Part shown: positions 16,985 through 27,060 of the stretch, piece by piece
Layout of the letters: each line of letters begins with the position of its first letter
Numbering within the stretch: position 1 is the stretch's first letter
Notes under the pieces: generated by a model
What the model was told of the DNA's origin: nothing
What the model saw: the letters and a program-made list of their open reading frames with translations, nothing else
The model's database searches: none
Position numbers and translations under genes: made by a program
Assembly (NCBI RefSeq): GCF_012641335.1
Contig: NZ_JABAID010000001.1
Coordinates: 1 to 64,000 of the forward strand
From: Novosphingobium sp. ERN07
Lineage (GTDB): Bacteria; Pseudomonadota; Alphaproteobacteria; Sphingomonadales; Sphingomonadaceae
Direction: 5' to 3'
DNA length: 64,000 bases

Positions 16985-18048
16985 ACGCGGTCACAACCGG
17001 CATCACAAAGCGCATCGGTGGCTGGTTCGCCAAACCGTCCGAACAGGCCATTGCCGCCGAACAGGCCGCGCTGCGGTCAGACCGCTTCCGGCTTGAACGC
17101 GAGGCCGACTGGAAGCGGCTCGACGCCATCCTCAAACGCATGGAAGCAGGCCGCACCCGCGCGCTGTCTGATGAAGACCTGCTCGCTCTCCCCGCGCTCT
17201 ATCGCACCGCCGCCTCCAGCCTTGCCATCGCGCGCGAAACCTCGCTCGATGCGGCGCTCGTTGCCTATCTCGAAGCGCTCACGCAGCGCGCATGGTTCCT
17301 TGTCTATGGTCCGCGCGCATCACTGTGGTCATGGTTTCGCAGCTTCCTTGGCGGGGGGTGGAGCGCCAGCGTGCGCGGGCTTGGCATCGATCTGCTGATC
17401 GCGCTGGCGCTGATGGTCGCAGGCACCGTGGTCGGCTGGCTGCTGGTCGCATCGAACCCCGAATGGTATTATTCGCTGGTGCCCGGCGGTTTTGCCGATG
17501 AACGAGTGCCGGGGGCCAGCCGCGAGGTTCTGCACGGCACGCTGTTCGGCAATGAGAATCAGGATGGGATGAGCGTTTTCGCCGCCAGCCTGTTCAGCAA
17601 CAATGCGCAAGTCTCGATCCTGTGTTTCGCGCTGGGCTTTGCCTTCGGATTGCCGACGATGCTGCTGCTGATCCACAACACCGCGCTGCTGGGGGCTTTG
17701 CTGTGGCTCTATCACGGGCAGGGGCTGCTGCTCGATCTGGTGGGCTGGCTTTCGATCCACGGAACGACAGAACTGTTCGCCATCCTGCTGGCGGGCGCTG
17801 CGGGCATCCATGTCGGGCGGTCGATGGCGTTTCCCGGAAACCTGCCGGTGCTGGACGCGGCGGCTGAAGCCGGGCGCCGCGCCGCCCAAGTGATGACCGG
17901 CGTGGTGCTGATGCTGGTGATCGCGGCCCTGCTCGAAGGGTTCGCGCGCCAGATGGTGGATGCCACGCCTTCGCGTCTGATCGTGGGCGGTTTCATGCTT
18001 GTGTTCTGGGTCGGTTACTTCTTCGCCTTCCGCAGGAATCCGCGCTGA
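16981..18048 (+). CDS. Stage II sporulation protein M (SpoIIM)-family membrane protein
   Basis: 355 aa from GTG 16981. A charged N-terminal domain (RLEREADWKRLDAILKRME, LPALYRTAASSLAIARE) is followed by five or six membrane segments from about residue 125, including LLIALALMVAGTVVGWLLVA, ILCFALGFAFGLPTMLLLI, GTTELFAILLAGAAGIHVG and VMTGVVLMLVIAALLEGF. SpoIIM/DUF95 proteins occur in non-sporulating bacteria inside MoxR-DUF58 operons. It overlaps both neighbours (4 bases before, 1 base after), so strict co-expression is expected. Confidence 0.9.
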   Translation: MNAVTTGITKRIGGWFAKPSEQAIAAEQAALRSDRFRLEREADWKRLDAILKRMEAGRTRALSDEDLLALPALYRTAASSLAIARETSLDAALVAYLEALTQRAWFLVYGPRASLWSWFRSFLGGGWSASVRGLGIDLLIALALMVAGTVVGWLLVASNPEWYYSLVPGGFADERVPGASREVLHGTLFGNENQDGMSVFAASLFSNNAQVSILCFALGFAFGLPTMLLLIHNTALLGALLWLYHGQGLLLDLVGWLSIHGTTELFAILLAGAAGIHVGRSMAFPGNLPVLDAAAEAGRRAAQVMTGVVLMLVIAALLEGFARQMVDATPSRLIVGGFMLVFWVGYFFAFRRNPR

Positions 18049-19040
18049 TGGCGCTTGTCCTGATAATGCCGTTCCGTCGCAGCAAGCGCAGCGCCCGCCC
18101 CCAAGGCGAAAGCGGTTTGCGCGCCGACAGCGAAAAGCGGCGGCGCATGGTGATCTCGCCCGAAGGCGTGCCCATCCCGTTCATGCTGGCATCGAGCGGT
18201 GCAAGGGCAGCCGCACTGTTCCTCGATCTGGCGATGATTTTCGGCGCAATGATCGGCTCGACGCTGATCCTCGCGTGGATTGCCGATGGCGTCGGTCTTA
18301 ACTTTGACGACAAGGATAGCCCTGCTGGCCGCGCGGTGCAGGCGCTGATCATTGTCTGGATCGTGGCGCTTTTCCTGTTCCGCAACGCATGGTTCCTGTT
18401 CTTCGAACTCGGCCCGCGCGGCGCAACGCCCGGCAAACGCATCTGCGGCATCCGCGTAGCGGCGCGGGCGCGAGGTCAGAACGGCGGGCGGTTGACCACC
18501 GAAGCCGTGATCGCGCGCAATCTGGTGCGCGATATCGAACTGTTCATGCCGCTGATCTTCTTCATTTCCGCCAGCGTGCAGGGCAGCAATACCGACATGG
18601 CCGGATGGGCGGGCCTTGGCTGGTTCCTGATCTTCGTGCTGTTCCCCTTCTTCAACCGTGATCGGCTGCGCTGCGGCGATATGATCGCGGGCACTTGGGT
18701 GGTCGAAGCGCCGAAGAAGAAGCTGGAGCAGGCGCTTTCGGTGGGCGAAGCCGCGCGCGGACGATCAACCGAAACCGGCGCGCAATATCGCTTCAACGAC
18801 GATGACCTTGCGGTTTACGGCGAATACGAATTGCAGGTGCTTGAGCGCGTCCTGCGCGAAAATCGCACCGACGGTATGCGCGATGTGACCGAAGCGATCT
18901 GCCGCAAGATCGGCTGGAATGCCGGAGCGGGCGATGAACGCGCCTTCCTCGAAGCATACTACGCCCAGCTTCGCGCAAGACTGGAAACCGGAATGCGCTT
19001 TGGAAAACGCAAGGCCGACAAGCACAGCGGGGGCGCGTGA
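18048..19040 (+). CDS. RDD-family membrane protein
   Basis: 330 aa. The RDD domain spans about 45-205 with three membrane segments: ARAAALFLDLAMIFGAMIGS, ALIIVWIVALFLFRNAWFLFF and a pair around LFMPLIFFISAS and GWFLIFVLFPFF. The conserved GPRGATPGKRICGIRV loop and RDRLRCGDMIAGTWVV are present. The C-terminal 100 residues are cytoplasmic and charged. It ends the MoxR operon and starts on the last base of the previous stop codon. An internal start near 18066 is possible. Function unknown; some family members have been linked to ion transport. Confidence 0.88.
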   Translation: MALVLIMPFRRSKRSARPQGESGLRADSEKRRRMVISPEGVPIPFMLASSGARAAALFLDLAMIFGAMIGSTLILAWIADGVGLNFDDKDSPAGRAVQALIIVWIVALFLFRNAWFLFFELGPRGATPGKRICGIRVAARARGQNGGRLTTEAVIARNLVRDIELFMPLIFFISASVQGSNTDMAGWAGLGWFLIFVLFPFFNRDRLRCGDMIAGTWVVEAPKKKLEQALSVGEAARGRSTETGAQYRFNDDDLAVYGEYELQVLERVLRENRTDGMRDVTEAICRKIGWNAGAGDERAFLEAYYAQLRARLETGMRFGKRKADKHSGGA

Positions 19041-19504
19041 TGCAGCACCTTCGGATCATCGAAGACGATCTTTCCGGCGAGCCAATCCGCGAACTGGTGG
19101 CGCTGCATCTTTCGGGAATGCACGCGCACTCCCCCGCCTGCAAGGTTCACGCCTTGCCCGTCGAGAAGCTGCGCCAGCCCGGGGTCACGTTCTTCTCGGC
19201 ATGGGTGGCCAAGGCTCTCGCAGGCATGGGCGCGATCCGTGAACTTGATGCGACACATGGAGAATTGAAGTCCATGCGCGTTGCTCCCGATTGGCTGGGC
19301 AAGGGCGTTGGCGAAGCGATGCTTCTGCACCTCCTGAGTGTCGCCCGTGCGCGCGGGTACGAGCGTGTTAGTCTCGAAACCGGCAGCGGCCCTGCCTTCG
19401 CCCCGGCCCTTGCGCTCTATCGCAAGCACGGCTTCGAAAACTGCGCAGCCTTTGCAGATTACGTGCTGGACGAATTCAGCCAGTGTCTCACTCTGCGGCT
19501 GTAG
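19040..19504 (+). CDS. GNAT-family N-acetyltransferase
   Basis: 154 aa from ATG 19040, one base into the RDD stop. It has the GNAT core: GELKSMRVAPDWLGKGVGEAMLLHLL (the Q/RxxGxG acetyl-CoA loop appears as WLGKGVG), followed by GYERVSLETGSGPAFAPALALYRKHGFENC. This pattern matches the YafP/ElaA-like small-molecule acetyltransferases. It may still belong to the MoxR operon transcript. Its end overlaps the convergent DUF389 gene by 17 bases. Substrate unknown. Confidence 0.88.
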   Translation: MQHLRIIEDDLSGEPIRELVALHLSGMHAHSPACKVHALPVEKLRQPGVTFFSAWVAKALAGMGAIRELDATHGELKSMRVAPDWLGKGVGEAMLLHLLSVARARGYERVSLETGSGPAFAPALALYRKHGFENCAAFADYVLDEFSQCLTLRL

Positions 19505-20735
19505 TCGCCTCGACAGCAGGTTCAGCCTCACCCCAACTCAACGTCCAGCCCGGAAAGGCGATTTGCAGTGCTGCGATTGTCGCATCGGGCAACGGCTCTG
19601 CCGAAAAGACCCGCGCGGATCGCCGTTCCGGGTCGACAAGAACCGATGTGACGTCACCGTCAACTATCCGTGCCAGCGTTGCCCGCAGGCGGGTAATTTC
19701 TTCCTTGCGCGCGCGTTCGGTTGCAACGGCATCTTCCAGCGCGCGGCGGGCGTCATCCGCTTCGGGCGTGCCGCTGCGGATCTGGACGAGCCGCACGTTC
19801 ACATCGCGCCCCAGCAGCCCCTCCACGCGGTCGGCGAATCGATCCTGCAGCCCGTCGCTATAGGCAGGGGCCATGACCACGGCATCAATCTGCGCAGGCG
19901 CTGCGGCGAGATTGCTGTCGAGCCGGTCGATCCGTGCGGCAGGCCCCGCCAGTTCCTGCAACTGGCGATTGATCGCCGATTGCGCCCGCGCCTCGCGCAC
20001 GTTGGCTGCAAGACGAAGCCCCAGCGGAATGGCCAACGCCACCAGCGTAATGATGATCCCGGTGGTCTGCGCCCAGCTTTGACGGGGCGATAGCTGGGTT
20101 CCGAATCCGCGAATGCGCGCTGTGATCGTCGCCATCAACGCGATGGCCGTGGCATTCGTGATGAACAGCAGCAGCGCGCCCCAGGCATAGTCCCAGCGCA
20201 TGGTCGCTATGGAAAAGCCCACCACGGCCAGCGGCGGCACCAGCGCGGTGGCAATGGCCACGCCCACCAGACTGATCGCCTCGCGCCGTACCGTGGCATA
20301 GGCCCCGGCGATACCGCCAAATACGGCAACCAGCAGATCAAGCAGATTGGGGCGCACCCGCGCCAGAATGCTGGGTGTCACATCCTGAATCGGAGAAATC
20401 CACGTCAACACGATGGCGATAAAGATCGCCAGCACCATGCCTGCACCAAGCGCCTTTGCAGCGCGCCGCAGCAGGGCGAGTTCGAAAATGGCTACGCCGA
20501 AACCGAAGCCCATGATCGGCCCAAGCAGCGGCGAAATCAGCATCGCGCCGATAATCACCGGCGACGAATCCATCAGCAGCCCCACGTGGGCAAGCGCCGT
20601 GGCCAGCGCCACCAGCATCAGATACGTCGGCGAAAGCCGCGCCCCGCGTGCGATAGATGCCAAAAGGGCAGCGCGGCCGTGGCTCGGCTTCGCGCTGCCC
20701 TCTGGGTTCGTGCTATTCTGTGAGTTCCCGCCCAT
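19488..20735 (-). CDS. DUF389 domain-containing membrane protein
   Basis: 415 aa. The N-terminal half carries the DUF389 membrane region: [43 protein letters not shown], with the signature [12 protein letters not shown], then several more helices to about residue 245. The C-terminal half is soluble, with a coiled-coil-like stretch ([26 protein letters not shown]). The family has no firmly assigned function. It is a single gene, divergent from nothing obvious, and 12 bp downstream of etfA on the same strand; read-through from etfBA is possible. Confidence 0.85.
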   Translation of the reverse strand: MGGNSQNSTNPEGSAKPSHGRAALLASIARGARLSPTYLMLVALATALAHVGLLMDSSPVIIGAMLISPLLGPIMGFGFGVAIFELALLRRAAKALGAGMVLAIFIAIVLTWISPIQDVTPSILARVRPNLLDLLVAVFGGIAGAYATVRREAISLVGVAIATALVPPLAVVGFSIATMRWDYAWGALLLFITNATAIALMATITARIRGFGTQLSPRQSWAQTTGIIITLVALAIPLGLRLAANVREARAQSAINRQLQELAGPAARIDRLDSNLAAAPAQIDAVVMAPAYSDGLQDRFADRVEGLLGRDVNVRLVQIRSGTPEADDARRALEDAVATERARKEEITRLRATLARIVDGDVTSVLVDPERRSARVFSAEPLPDATIAALQIAFPGWTLSWGEAEPAVEATTAAE

Positions 20736-20747
20736 CGGGCGTCTAAC

Positions 20748-21680
20748 TCACAGTTTCCCGGTGAGTTCCGGTACGATGGTGAAGAGGTCACCTACGAGGC
20801 CGATGTCGGCGACCTGGAAGATCGGTGCGTCTTCGTCCTTGTTGATGGCGATGATGGTCTTGCTATCCTTCATGCCCGCAAGGTGCTGGATCGCGCCGGA
20901 GATGCCGACGGCGATGTAGACTTCAGGCGCGACGATCTTGCCGGTCTGGCCGACCTGGTAGTCGTTGGGCACGTAGCCTGCGTCGACCGCGGCGCGCGAT
21001 GCGCCGATGCCTGCGTTCAGCTTGTCGGCCAGCGGGGTGATGACCTGCTCGAAAGTGGCGGCGTCCTTCAAGGCGCGGCCGCCCGAGACGATGATCTTGG
21101 CGCTGGTCAGTTCAGGGCGTTCGCTCTTGGCGATCTCGGCGCTGACGAAGGTGCTGAGGCCGCTGTCGGGGGTGGCCGGTACGGCTTCGACCGCTGCGCT
21201 GCCACCGGTTGTGGCAGCCTTGGCAAAGGCAGTGCCGCGCACGGTGATCACCAGCTTTGCGTCGCTGGATTCGACCGTGGCGATGGCGTTGCCGGCGTAG
21301 ATCGGGCGGGTGAACGTCTTCGGCCCTTCGACCGAGAGGATGTCGGACACCTGCATCACGTCGAGCAGCGCGGCGACGCGCGGGGCGACGTTCTTGCCGG
21401 TGGTGGTGGCAGGCGCGACGAAGGCGTCGTAATCTGCCATCAGCCCTGCAACCAGCGGGGCGACATTTTCAGCGAGCGCGTTTTCCAGCGCGGCGTCATC
21501 GGCCTTGAGCACCTTGGCCACGCCAGCGATCTGCGCGGCGGCACTTGCGGCGCCATCGCAGTTGCTGCCTGCGACCAGCGCGGTCACTTCGCCAAGCTGG
21601 GCTGCGGCGGTGACGGCGGCGAGCGTGGCGTCCTTTACCGATGCGTTGTCGTGTTCGACCAGAACGAGAACCTTGGCCAT
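20748..21680 (-). CDS. etfA: Electron transfer flavoprotein, alpha subunit
   Basis: 310 aa. It forms a heterodimer with EtfB, carries FAD and passes electrons from acyl-CoA and other dehydrogenases to ETF-quinone oxidoreductase. The FAD-binding C-terminal domain is clear: [74 protein letters not shown]. The N-terminus [20 protein letters not shown] is typical. It starts 1 bp after the etfB stop, so the pair is one operon. Confidence 0.97.
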   Translation of the reverse strand: MAKVLVLVEHDNASVKDATLAAVTAAAQLGEVTALVAGSNCDGAASAAAQIAGVAKVLKADDAALENALAENVAPLVAGLMADYDAFVAPATTTGKNVAPRVAALLDVMQVSDILSVEGPKTFTRPIYAGNAIATVESSDAKLVITVRGTAFAKAATTGGSAAVEAVPATPDSGLSTFVSAEIAKSERPELTSAKIIVSGGRALKDAATFEQVITPLADKLNAGIGASRAAVDAGYVPNDYQVGQTGKIVAPEVYIAVGISGAIQHLAGMKDSKTIIAINKDEDAPIFQVADIGLVGDLFTIVPELTGKL

Positions 21681-21681
21681 G

Positions 21682-22428
21682 TCAGGCTACTCCCATTTCC
21701 TTGAGCTTGGCGACCAGCGTGTCGACGTCGGGCACCTTGATGCCCGCGCTGCGCACCGGCGGTTCGCTGACCTTGAGCGTCTTGAGGCGCGGCGCGATGT
21801 CCACGCCATAGTCGGCGGGCGTCTTGTTGGCGAGCGGCTTGCTCTTCGCCTTCATGATGTTGGGCAGCGAGGCATAGCGCGGCTCGTTCAGGCGAAGGTC
21901 GGTGGTGACCACGGCGGGCAGCGCAAGGCGCACGGTCTGAAGGCCCCCATCGATCTCGCGCTTCACGACAACGGCATCGCCTTCGACGCTGACTTCGTTG
22001 GCAAACGTGCCCTGCGGACGGCCGAGCAGCGCGGCGACCATCTGGCCCACCTGGTTGCTGTCATCGTCAATCGCCTGCTTGCCGGTGATGATCAGACCGG
22101 GGGTCTCTTCACCCGCGATGCCCGCAATGATCTTGGCCACGGCCAGAGGCTCTACCTCGTCCTCGCTCGTCACCAGAACCGCACGGTCCGCGCCCATCGC
22201 CAGCGCCGTGCGCAGCGTTTCCTGTGCCTTCGCCGGACCAACCGAAACCGCCACGATCTCGGTCACAACGCCCTTCTCCTTCAGGCGTATCGCTTCCTCA
22301 ACCGCAATCTCGTCAAACGGGTTCATGCTCATCTTCACGTTCGCAAGATCGACGCCACTCCCATCCGCCTTCACCCGAGGCTTCACGTTGTAGTCAATCA
22401 CGCGCTTTACGCACACCAGGGCTTTCAT
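21682..22428 (-). CDS. etfB: Electron transfer flavoprotein, beta subunit
   Basis: 248 aa from ATG 22428 ([19 protein letters not shown]). A longer upstream frame exists but adds unrelated sequence. Diagnostic segments are [19 protein letters not shown], the AMP-binding [12 protein letters not shown] loop, [20 protein letters not shown] and [25 protein letters not shown], the last being the EtfB signature. First gene of etfBA. The ETF-quinone oxidoreductase is not in this window. Confidence 0.97.
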   Translation of the reverse strand: MKALVCVKRVIDYNVKPRVKADGSGVDLANVKMSMNPFDEIAVEEAIRLKEKGVVTEIVAVSVGPAKAQETLRTALAMGADRAVLVTSEDEVEPLAVAKIIAGIAGEETPGLIITGKQAIDDDSNQVGQMVAALLGRPQGTFANEVSVEGDAVVVKREIDGGLQTVRLALPAVVTTDLRLNEPRYASLPNIMKAKSKPLANKTPADYGVDIAPRLKTLKVSEPPVRSAGIKVPDVDTLVAKLKEMGVA

Positions 22429-22558
22429 ACTGTTTGCTCCTGCGGTTTGTCCGGCATGGTGCATTCGCACCTCTGACCGTCGCGATGGCTCGGTTCGCCC
22501 GCACTGTCCACCGTAAACTTGCAAAGGTGCAAAGCGAAACTTTGCAGTTTCTAGCGTG

Positions 22559-23371
22559 CTACTTCTGGCAGTTCGCACAGAAAAAGCTCGATCGCCCACC
22601 CTGGACGATCCGCTGCACCGTTCCGCCGCAAGCGCAAGGCTCACCCTCGCGGCCATAGACGCGCCAGTCCTTGGCGAAGTAACCCAGTTCGCCATCGGGC
22701 TGTGCATAGTCGCGCAAGGTCGATCCGCCCGCTGCAATCGCTTCATCCAGCACTTCACGGATCAGCGGAACCAGCTTGTCCAGCGCCTTGGCCGAAACTT
22801 TCCCGCCTTCCCGCTCAGGGTGGATGCCCGCGCGGTTAAGCGCCTCGCACACATAGATATTCCCCAATCCCGCAACGATCCGCTGATCCAGCAGCAGCAG
22901 CTTCACCGCCGCGATCCGGTCCTTGAACGCCGCGCGCAGATGCTTTGCGCTCAAACCCTCGCCCAGCGGTTCCGGCCCCAGTGCCGCAAACGGCCCCCAG
23001 GTTTCCAGCACACCGCTGTCGACCAGATCGACCGAGCCGAACCGCCGCGCATCGTTGAGCGCCAGAACGCGCCCCTCCTCTGTTTCCAACACCAGATGAT
23101 CGTGCTTGCCGATATCGCCGGGGTCGATTCGCCAGCGGCCCGACATGCCTAAGTGGAACACCATCGTCCGCGCCCGGTCGGTATGGATCAGCCCATATTT
23201 CGCCCGTCGCCCCATGCCGGTCACCCGCGCGCCCGTCATCGACTGGACCAGATCCACCGGGAAGGGCCGCCGCAGATCGGGCCGATTCACAGCCACTCGG
23301 GCGATAACCTGCCCATCCAGCACGGTTGCAAGGCCACGGACGGTCGTCTCTACTTCTGGCAATTCGGGCAT
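22559..23371 (-). CDS. mutM: Formamidopyrimidine-DNA glycosylase
   Basis: 270 aa. This bifunctional glycosylase/AP lyase removes 8-oxoguanine and Fapy lesions. The catalytic N-terminus [13 protein letters not shown] with Pro-1 and Glu-2 is intact. The helix-two-turn-helix ([29 protein letters not shown]) and the C-terminal zinc finger ([23 protein letters not shown]) are complete. It is divergent from ubiE, 60 bp apart, an arrangement common in alphaproteobacteria. Confidence 0.97.
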   Translation of the reverse strand: MPELPEVETTVRGLATVLDGQVIARVAVNRPDLRRPFPVDLVQSMTGARVTGMGRRAKYGLIHTDRARTMVFHLGMSGRWRIDPGDIGKHDHLVLETEEGRVLALNDARRFGSVDLVDSGVLETWGPFAALGPEPLGEGLSAKHLRAAFKDRIAAVKLLLLDQRIVAGLGNIYVCEALNRAGIHPEREGGKVSAKALDKLVPLIREVLDEAIAAGGSTLRDYAQPDGELGYFAKDWRVYGREGEPCACGGTVQRIVQGGRSSFFCANCQK

Positions 23372-23431
23372 AACCTCTTCACCCCTAACAGGCTTTGCCG
23401 TCCGGGCAATTCCCCACTAAAGGCCCTAGCC

Positions 23432-24169
23432 ATGACGACTCCTGAAACCGCATCTTTCGGCTACGAAGACATTCCCGCAGACCAGAAGGAAGAGCGCGTC
23501 GGTGCGATCTTCTCGAACGTGGCGCGCAAGTATGACGTGATGAACGATGCCATGTCGGTCGGTATGCACCGGTTATGGAAGGACAAGTTCGTGCGTCGCG
23601 TCCGCCCGCAAAGCGGCGAGGCGATCCTCGACATGGCGGGCGGCACGGGCGATATCGCCTTCCGCATGGCCCCGTCCGGCGCGGCGATCACTGTGTCCGA
23701 CATCAATCAGGACATGCTCAACGTCGGCATCGAACGCGCACAAAAGCGCGGGCTGGAAGGACTCGAATGGTCTCGCCAGAATGCCGAAGAACTGACCTTC
23801 GCAGATCGCAGCTTCGATGCCTACACCATCGCTTTCGGCATCCGCAACGTCACGCATATCGACCGCGCCCTGGCCGAAGCCCACCGCGTGCTAAAATTCG
23901 GTGGCCGCTTCTTCTGCCTCGAATTTTCGACGACGGAATGGCCCGGCTTTTCCGAAATCTACGACACCTATTCGCACAAGCTGGTGCCCAAGATCGGCCA
24001 GATGATCGCGGGCGACGCCGATTCCTACCGCTACCTGATCGAATCGATCCGCCGCTTCCCGCCGATGCCGGAATTCGAGAAGATGATCCGCACCGCCGGG
24101 TTCAAACGCACGAAGGTGGAGCCTATCCTCGGCGGCCTCGTCGCGATCCATTCGGGGTGGAAAGTGTGA
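23432..24169 (+). CDS. ubiE: Ubiquinone/menaquinone biosynthesis methyltransferase
   Basis: 245 aa from ATG 23432 (MTTPETASFGYEDIPADQK); the longer upstream frame overlaps mutM on the other strand. This C-methyltransferase acts in ubiquinone synthesis. The UbiE signature YDVMNDAMSVGMHRLWKD and the SAM loop LDMAGGTGDIAFRM are present, with the C-terminal motif RRFPPMPEFEKMIRTAGF. It heads ubiE-ubiB, whose genes are separated by a palindromic repeat. Confidence 0.96.
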   Translation: MTTPETASFGYEDIPADQKEERVGAIFSNVARKYDVMNDAMSVGMHRLWKDKFVRRVRPQSGEAILDMAGGTGDIAFRMAPSGAAITVSDINQDMLNVGIERAQKRGLEGLEWSRQNAEELTFADRSFDAYTIAFGIRNVTHIDRALAEAHRVLKFGGRFFCLEFSTTEWPGFSEIYDTYSHKLVPKIGQMIAGDADSYRYLIESIRRFPPMPEFEKMIRTAGFKRTKVEPILGGLVAIHSGWKV

Positions 24170-24189
24170 CGATGCATGGCACAGACCTT

Positions 24190-24292
24190 CTCCCCCTCCT
24201 CTTCAGAGGAGGGGGCCGGGGGGTGGTGGCCTCCAAAGCGCCACGCCTGCAAAACACCACCCCCAAACCCCCTCCTCTGAAGAGGAGGGGGC
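24190..24292. repeat. Palindromic intergenic repeat between ubiE and ubiB
   Basis: Two copies of a CCCCCTCCTCT-centred palindrome (about 24191-24214 and 24269-24292) face each other with a GGGTGGTG / CACCACCC inner stem, so the whole 103 bp can fold into one long hairpin. This looks like a dispersed extragenic palindrome of alphaproteobacteria. It may weaken read-through into ubiB or protect the ubiE mRNA end. Confidence 0.75.
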
Positions 24293-24311
24293 TTACGCTC
24301 ATCGCCAGGGC

Positions 24312-25871
24312 ATGACTCTCCCTGCCACGCATATCCGCCGCTTGCTCGGCTGGGGCCGCACGCTTGCGCGCCACGGCGCGCTGCGCGGGATCGAGAACGA
24401 TCCGAACACACCCGCGCCGGTCCGCACACTGTGCAAGATCGCCCGCTTCGGCACGATCCAGCCCAAGGCGCCCGACTATGCCGGGGCCTTCCGCGCGATC
24501 GGCCCCGCCGCGATCAAGCTGGGCCAGACGCTCGCCACTCGCCCCGATCTGGTCGGCGATGAAGCCGCGCACAACCTGCTGGAACTGCAGGACAAGCTAC
24601 CCCCGGTAGACTTCACGCTGATCCGGCGCGAGATCGAAAGCACTTTCGGCAAACCGCTCGAAGGCCTCTATTCCTCGTTCGATCCCGAACCTGTTGGCGC
24701 CGCCTCGGTCGCACAGGTCCACCGCGCCGTCACCACCGATGGCCGTAAGGTTGCGGTCAAGGTGTTGCGCCCCGGCGTGCGCGAGAAATTCGCCCGCGAT
24801 ATCGAGACGTACGAATGGGCTGCCGCCCATCTCGAAGCCTTCGGCGCTGAAGCCGCCCGCCTGCGACCGCGCATGGTCATCGCCAATTTCAAGCGCTGGA
24901 CCGTGCGCGAACTCGATCTGCGCCGCGAAGCCGCTTCGGCCTCGGAACTCGCAGAAACCATGCGCGCCCACGCCGGTTACCGCGTCCCTGCGATTGACTG
25001 GGACCGCACCAATGGCCGCGTGATGACGCTCGACTGGATCGATGGCGTCAAGATCAGCGATGTCGCCGCGTTGGAAGCCGCAGGCCATGATCGCAAGGAA
25101 CTGGCCCAGCGGCTCGTCCTCGCCTTCCTCACGCAAGCTATCAACGGCGGATTCTTCCACGCCGATATGCACCAGGGCAACCTGTTCGTGGAAGCTGACG
25201 GCACCATCGTCGCCATCGATTTCGGCATCATGGGCCGGATCGACCGGCGCGCCCGCCAGTGGCTGGCCGAAATTCTCTATGGCCTGACCACAGGCAACTA
25301 CCGCCGCGTCGCCGAAATCCATTTCGAAGCGCAATACGTGCCGAGCTACCATTCAGTCGATGAATTCGCCACGGCCCTGCGCGCCGTGGGCGAACCGATG
25401 CGCGGCAAGCCGGTAAGCGAACTCTCGGTCGGCCAGATGCTCGATGGCCTTTTCGCCATCACCCGCGATTTCGACATGCAGACCCAGCCGCACTTGCTGC
25501 TGCTGCAAAAAACGATGGTCATGGTCGAAGGCATCGCAACCCAACTCGATCCGCAGATCAACATGTGGGAAACCTCGGCCCCGTTCGTGCGCGCGTGGGT
25601 ACGCGATGAACTCGGCCCCGAAGCCGCGATATCGGACCGCATCCGCACGGATACGCAAACCCTGCTGCGCATCCCCGATCTGATCCGCCGCATCGAAGAC
25701 CGTTTCCCGGCAAAGGGCGGCGCGCCCGAAGCTCCGCCGCTGCCCAAGGTAGACCTGATGTGGCAGCGTAAGCGCCGAAAGCGCGGCTCCGGGCTGACAG
25801 GCCAGATCGTCACTTTCCTCGCTGGCGGCGCATTGGTGTTTGGCACCCACGCCTTTGGCTGGTGGGGCTGA
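24312..25871 (+). CDS. ubiB: Ubiquinone biosynthesis protein UbiB (ABC1/ADCK kinase-like)
   Basis: 519 aa. It is an atypical kinase-like ATPase needed for ubiquinone synthesis. The signature KxGQ motif is AAIKLGQTLATRPDLV (about 73-88). The Ala-rich nucleotide loop is VGAASVAQVHRAVT, the Lys strand is KVAVKVLRPGV, and the catalytic segment is GGFFHADMHQGNLFVEADGTIVAIDFGIMG. The C-terminus has one membrane helix (IVTFLAGGALVFGTHAFGWWG) for membrane anchoring. It follows ubiE across the palindromic repeat. Confidence 0.95.
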   Translation: MTLPATHIRRLLGWGRTLARHGALRGIENDPNTPAPVRTLCKIARFGTIQPKAPDYAGAFRAIGPAAIKLGQTLATRPDLVGDEAAHNLLELQDKLPPVDFTLIRREIESTFGKPLEGLYSSFDPEPVGAASVAQVHRAVTTDGRKVAVKVLRPGVREKFARDIETYEWAAAHLEAFGAEAARLRPRMVIANFKRWTVRELDLRREAASASELAETMRAHAGYRVPAIDWDRTNGRVMTLDWIDGVKISDVAALEAAGHDRKELAQRLVLAFLTQAINGGFFHADMHQGNLFVEADGTIVAIDFGIMGRIDRRARQWLAEILYGLTTGNYRRVAEIHFEAQYVPSYHSVDEFATALRAVGEPMRGKPVSELSVGQMLDGLFAITRDFDMQTQPHLLLLQKTMVMVEGIATQLDPQINMWETSAPFVRAWVRDELGPEAAISDRIRTDTQTLLRIPDLIRRIEDRFPAKGGAPEAPPLPKVDLMWQRKRRKRGSGLTGQIVTFLAGGALVFGTHAFGWWG

Positions 25872-25911
25872 AGAAACCCGCCTGTTGACGCACGACCTCT
25901 CAACCTTGCGC

Positions 25912-26985
25912 GTGACCAAGCGCCACTTCCACGCGCTCGACCTGTCGCGCTTGCTGGCCGCGATCATGGTGCTGTTCTGGCACTATCAGCACATCTTCGT
26001 GCCGCCGGTACCCTATCACGTGAACGTGGATCGTGCGATCCAACCCTGGTACGGCACGCTGCACTGGCTTTATAACCACGGCCACACCGCTGTGCAGTAT
26101 TTCTGGGCTGTTTCGGGCTTCGTCTTCGCTCACGTCTATCTGGCGGACAGGCATTACAAGGCGCGCTTCTGGCCAGCGCGCATCGCGCGGCTATGGCCGC
26201 TGCACCTGTTGACGCTGGGCCTCATGGCAGTGCTGCAGGGTATGTATTTCGCCCGCAGCGGCACGGAATTCATCTACCACACGAACGATATCAAGCACTT
26301 CCTGCTTTCGATCCCCCTGATGCAATATTGGGGCTGGCAGGAAAACCAGTCGTTCAACGGCCCCTCATGGTCGCTCTCGACCGAGATACTAGCCTATCTC
26401 GCCTTCTTCGTGATGCTGCCCGCCTTGCGCCGCGCGCCGCTGGCGCTGGCGGCGATTGTCGGCACCGTGCTGCTGTGGGTCATGCTGATCGGCGGGCCGA
26501 ACAAGGACGTGCTGTCCTGCCTCGGCTACTTCTTCCTCGGCTGCGCGGCCTATGGCGCGCTGCTGAAGGGCTGGCTGCGCCCCGCCAGCCTGCTGCCGCT
26601 CGGCCTTGCCCTGCTGGTCGGCGCATTCTGGCTGAAGGCGACATACCGCGAGGGCGATGCCGCCACCGTCGCGGGCACGTTCGCGGTGCTGTTCCTCACC
26701 CTCGCCGCAGACCTGTCAGACAGCAAGGGCCGCCTCACCTTCGGCCAGAAACTGGGCGATGCCAGCTATGGCATCTACCTCTGGCATATCCCCCTGCAAC
26801 TCGCGCTCGTCCTGCTGATCGATTCCACCGGCAACAGCCGCGACGTCGCGCGCCAACCGTGGTTCCTCGTGTTCTACGTAAGCCTCGCCATCGCCGCAGG
26901 CTTCATCAGCCACGCCAAATTCGAACGCCCCGCTCAGCGCGCGGTCTTCACGTTCTGGACGAAATGGAAAGCGCGAAAGACCTGA
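25912..26985 (+). CDS. Acyltransferase family 3 membrane protein (OafA/YrhL type)
   Basis: 357 aa from GTG 25912; TTG 25885 and ATG 25840 are in-frame alternatives, the last overlapping ubiB. The protein has about ten membrane helices and the family's early motif HFHALDLSRLLAAIMVLFWHYQH, with the active-site-type His, then PARIARLWPLHLLTLGL and GPSWSLSTEILAYLAFF. Such proteins transfer acetyl or acyl groups to surface polysaccharides or lipids. Nothing nearby identifies the acceptor. It is probably the last gene of the ubi transcript and is followed by a short repeat-like region with GC-rich hairpins (about 27015-27055). Confidence 0.88.
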   Translation: MTKRHFHALDLSRLLAAIMVLFWHYQHIFVPPVPYHVNVDRAIQPWYGTLHWLYNHGHTAVQYFWAVSGFVFAHVYLADRHYKARFWPARIARLWPLHLLTLGLMAVLQGMYFARSGTEFIYHTNDIKHFLLSIPLMQYWGWQENQSFNGPSWSLSTEILAYLAFFVMLPALRRAPLALAAIVGTVLLWVMLIGGPNKDVLSCLGYFFLGCAAYGALLKGWLRPASLLPLGLALLVGAFWLKATYREGDAATVAGTFAVLFLTLAADLSDSKGRLTFGQKLGDASYGIYLWHIPLQLALVLLIDSTGNSRDVARQPWFLVFYVSLAIAAGFISHAKFERPAQRAVFTFWTKWKARKT

Positions 26986-27060
26986 AATCGTCCCTGATTT
27001 TCCGAAGGGCAATCGGGGAGGGCGACCGCCCGCAAAGCGGGTGGTGGAGGGGCAGAAAAC

